Source: Mercurialis annua (taxonomy: Eukaryota; Streptophyta; Magnoliopsida; Malpighiales; Euphorbiaceae). Taken from it: a DNA stretch of 64,000 nucleotides. Under the pieces are notes generated by a model, which did no database searches, had not been told where the DNA came from, and saw only the letters and a program-made list of their open reading frames with translations. Positions within the stretch are counted from its first letter, which is position 1; the number at the start of each line of letters is the position of its first letter. Below, piece after piece: positions 61,626 through 64,000 of the stretch. A program made the position numbers and the translations under genes. The stretch covers positions 55,353,653 through 55,417,652 of the forward strand of contig NC_065572.1 in the NCBI RefSeq assembly GCF_937616625.2, read 5' to 3'.

Positions 61626-63920
61626 TCACAATTCAACGAGGTTCAGCTCCAAACTGAACTCTGCTCCTATAAGAATTGATAGTCCTGAAGTTTCAACATT
61701 TATAAACTGTCCATTGTCATCCAAGCTCGTCTTTGTTACAGGGCGACTTCCGTTCAATTTATATCCCTTTCTGATTCGAACCCGATCTGCTTTCAGTTTC
61801 TGAGCATTTTCCAACCCTACAAAACTCACTTTGTTAATGACCCATTTCTGACTCAAAGCAAATCCTCCATTCTGAATTTCAGACGAAACAAAAAGAGTCT
61901 GACTCCCATTCCTTCCACCCGAAAATCGGAGAAAACTCCATCTCCCTCCACTTCCTCCCATCTCCACTTCCTCCCCGTCATCCAAAAACAATTCACCCGT
62001 ACTAATACTTCCATTTCCGCTCACAACCACCACTAGCTCGAACGGGGTCATTCGAGCATCTTGTGTAGTCATTCCCTCCCCTTGCATCGCCAGAATGTGA
62101 CCTTCCTTGACATGCACGTTAGTCTTATCAGCTGGTGTATCAAGAGTTACACACTCTCCTGAGCTTGACCGTATTGAGTCGGAGTAATTAAAGAGACTAA
62201 ACCAGTTTCCTTTCGGAAAGTATGCTTCAACTGACGATTTGCCTTCCTCGAGCACCGGTGAGACCAATACGCAGTTTCCGATTAAGAATTGAAAACTGAT
62301 GTCGTATGTGTTGGTATCTTGAGGAAATGAGAAGTAAAGAGGCCTTGCTATTGGTGTTCCTTTGATATGAGCTTCATACATTAATGTGTAAAAGTATGGA
62401 AGGAGTCGGTATCGGAGACCTAGAACTTCTCTGGCGGATTTAGCTACTGAATCCCAAAGATAAAGCTCTTGACGAATGCTGTATTTGTCCGAATGATCTC
62501 TTGCAAATGGATAAAAGGCACCAAGCTGCAAAAGAAGAAGATTATGTTTAATAGTAATTTGAGAATATATTGTGCATGAATTTATAAATATTTGGGTTTA
62601 AAGTAGTGTTCCGAAACTTTATTCTATATTTCAATTTGATAACAAAATTCAATTAGTATCAACAATTCAATTTTATTTTCAAGTATCTTGTCACTTTTTA
62701 ATTTGACATGGCGCCCTGGTAAAATATGTTGTGACGTCAGTTGTCACATTGGTCACGATTTAACTTGCCATCTTTCATAGTTGTATTTTCTTAAAATATA
62801 ATGGTGCTACCATATTGTCTTATCATCAACTTAATTTTATGGGTTATTAGCTAAAATGGTATCCAACCTTTATCCCTTATATAAAAATGGTACCCAACCT
62901 TTAATTTGTATCAAAATGGTACCAAACCTTCTAACGTTTGTTTCAAAATGGTTTTTTAATAATTTCTGGCAACTTTTAATGACATGGCAATCGGAAAAGT
63001 AATTTTTTTATATTTTTACTACATCACATGACAAATAACATTTTATATAATTTAAAAGATTAAAACGAACTCTTATTTTATATCAATAAAAAAATCAATT
63101 TTTCAGTTGTCACGTCATCAAAAGTGGCCGAAAAATGTTAAAAAAACCATTTTAAAACACACATTAGAAGGTTGGGTACCATTTTGATATAAGGTGCAAA
63201 GGTTGGGTACCATTTTGGCTAATGACCCTAATTTTTATCTAAAAAAATTGTACTACTAGGTATGACTACGTACCTGAATCCAGCGAAGGCATAGTTCTTC
63301 GGTGGTATTCCCAGAAAACCCACAAATATCAGCACCAACCATAGGTATCCCAAACAAACCAAAACTCAACATCGTCGGAACAGTATTAGCCAAATCCACC
63401 CACGTAGATGCAATATCTCCAGTCCAGTGAGCCGTCCACTTTCCGGAACTTACAAACGTCGATCTACTCAGCACAAACGGCCTCTTCCCCGTCACATCTT
63501 TTAAAGCATCATGAGTTGCCCTAGCTTCTAACAGCCCGTACAAATTATGAACATCATACTCCGTAATATTCCCATAATGCAGACACGATGCTGGTGTTGT
63601 CTTATTATTTATTGGTCTCTCAACTCCTGCGTTGTTGATCTTGTAAGGCGGATCGTCTAGGGTGGAAGACGGAGTTGGTGGTGAAGTTATGAAGTTTGAA
63701 AGCTCGTTCATGTCGATCCAAAGCCCGTCTACGGGAACTATTCCTGTGAACCTTTCGATTTCGTCTTTCCAGAAGGTTTTCGTGTCGGGGTGTAGGAAAT
63801 CAGGGAAATAAACAGGTCCTGGCCATACTTCTCCTAAGTAAGGAACGCCGTCTCTTTTGATGAAAATGTCGGCTTTGAGTCCTCTTGTGTAGGTTCCGTA
63901 GCTTTCGTTGACACTGATTC
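61626..63920 (-). CDS. alpha-glucosidase, glycoside hydrolase family 31 (AGLU1-like), 3' part
   Basis: Two exons on the minus strand: 63274-63920 and 61626-62525 (stop at 61626-61628), joined at CAG|gtacgt...ttgcag|CTTGG, about 515 residues of a family length near 900. The start lies right of the window. GH31 motifs are intact: the nucleophile Asp in GLWIDMNE (about 63703-63726), HWTGDI with the acid/base Asp (about 63412-63429), [12 protein letters not shown], and [15 protein letters not shown] across the splice. The C-terminal beta domains have [11 protein letters not shown]. It splits terminal alpha-1,4-glucose and is typically secreted or vacuolar in plants (family knowledge). The [20 protein letters not shown] stretch looks like AGLU1 rather than the alpha-xylosidase XYL1. 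No frame damage seen. Confidence 0.93.
62841..63228. mobile_element. Mutator-like MITE (388 bp) in the alpha-glucosidase intron
   Basis: Flanks TAATTTTAT and TAATTTTTA match at 8 of 9 bases. Ends GGGTTATTAGCTAAAATGGT and GGGTCATTAGCCAAAATGGT (complement) lead into repeated AAAATGGTACCCAACCTT units in both arms. It lies inside the intron 62526-63273, about 45 bases from the 5' splice site. Confidence 0.88.
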
Positions 63921-64000
63921 CTGTCAAGAATTTGAAGCACTGTTACTAACTAAATATGTATGTAGCTCAATTGATAATTGGATTCGTTTTCAGGGTTGTC

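Noticed and set aside
1..64000. tRNA, rRNA or other RNA genes
   Set aside because: No cloverleaf-like or rRNA segment was noticed by eye; tRNAscan-SE and Infernal would be needed to exclude them.

Overview
This is a eudicot-like plant nuclear genome window. It is AT-rich, its genes are intron-rich with GT-AG splicing, its three recognisable genes are plant families, and the rest is a mosaic of plant transposons. The species cannot be fixed from the sequence. Coordinates were indexed by hand, so boundaries may be off by 1-3 bases.

Region 1 (1-15.6 kb, + strand) is the 3' four-fifths of a MOR1/GEM1 gene, the plant XMAP215-type microtubule polymerase. It has 43 exons (1,613 residues plus stop), and the 5' end lies left of the window. 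Introns carry two Stowaway-type MITEs, an intron duplication with a decoy splice site, a GC-AG intron, and a 1.1-kb inverted-repeat element whose core is a stack of palindromes.

Region 2 (15.6-25.7 kb) has no recognisable host gene. It holds TIR elements nested in one another (17.4-22.1 kb), an old LTR-like repeat, a hAT-like MITE, a Stowaway MITE and AT-rich DNA.

Region 3 (25.7-51.5 kb) is a nested retrotransposon block. It begins with a very young LARD-like element (3.3-kb LTRs, 4.45-kb interior without pol). A decayed Ty1/copia element (about 36.7-51.5 kb) follows. It is interrupted by one solo LTR, by a MITE nested in a MITE, and by a second solo LTR that holds a 3.9-kb decayed Mutator-like element (MULE).

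Region 4 (51.5-54 kb, - strand) is a two-exon gene for a CFL1-like plant protein (199 aa). Region 5 (54-61.5 kb) holds a MITE, two copies of an LTR-like repeat (one split by a MULE-derived element sharing TIRs with the 42.5-kb MULE), a LINE remnant, and a hAT element with another palindrome-cored element inside. Region 6 (61.6-64 kb, - strand) is the 3' part of a GH31 alpha-glucosidase gene (AGLU1-like).

Two themes stand out. First, at least nine TIR elements flanked by 9-10 bp direct repeats (the Mutator-type signature) lie here, often nested. Second, stacked GC-rich palindromes occur in the cores of three of them and, with a different motif, in two otherwise different LTRs.
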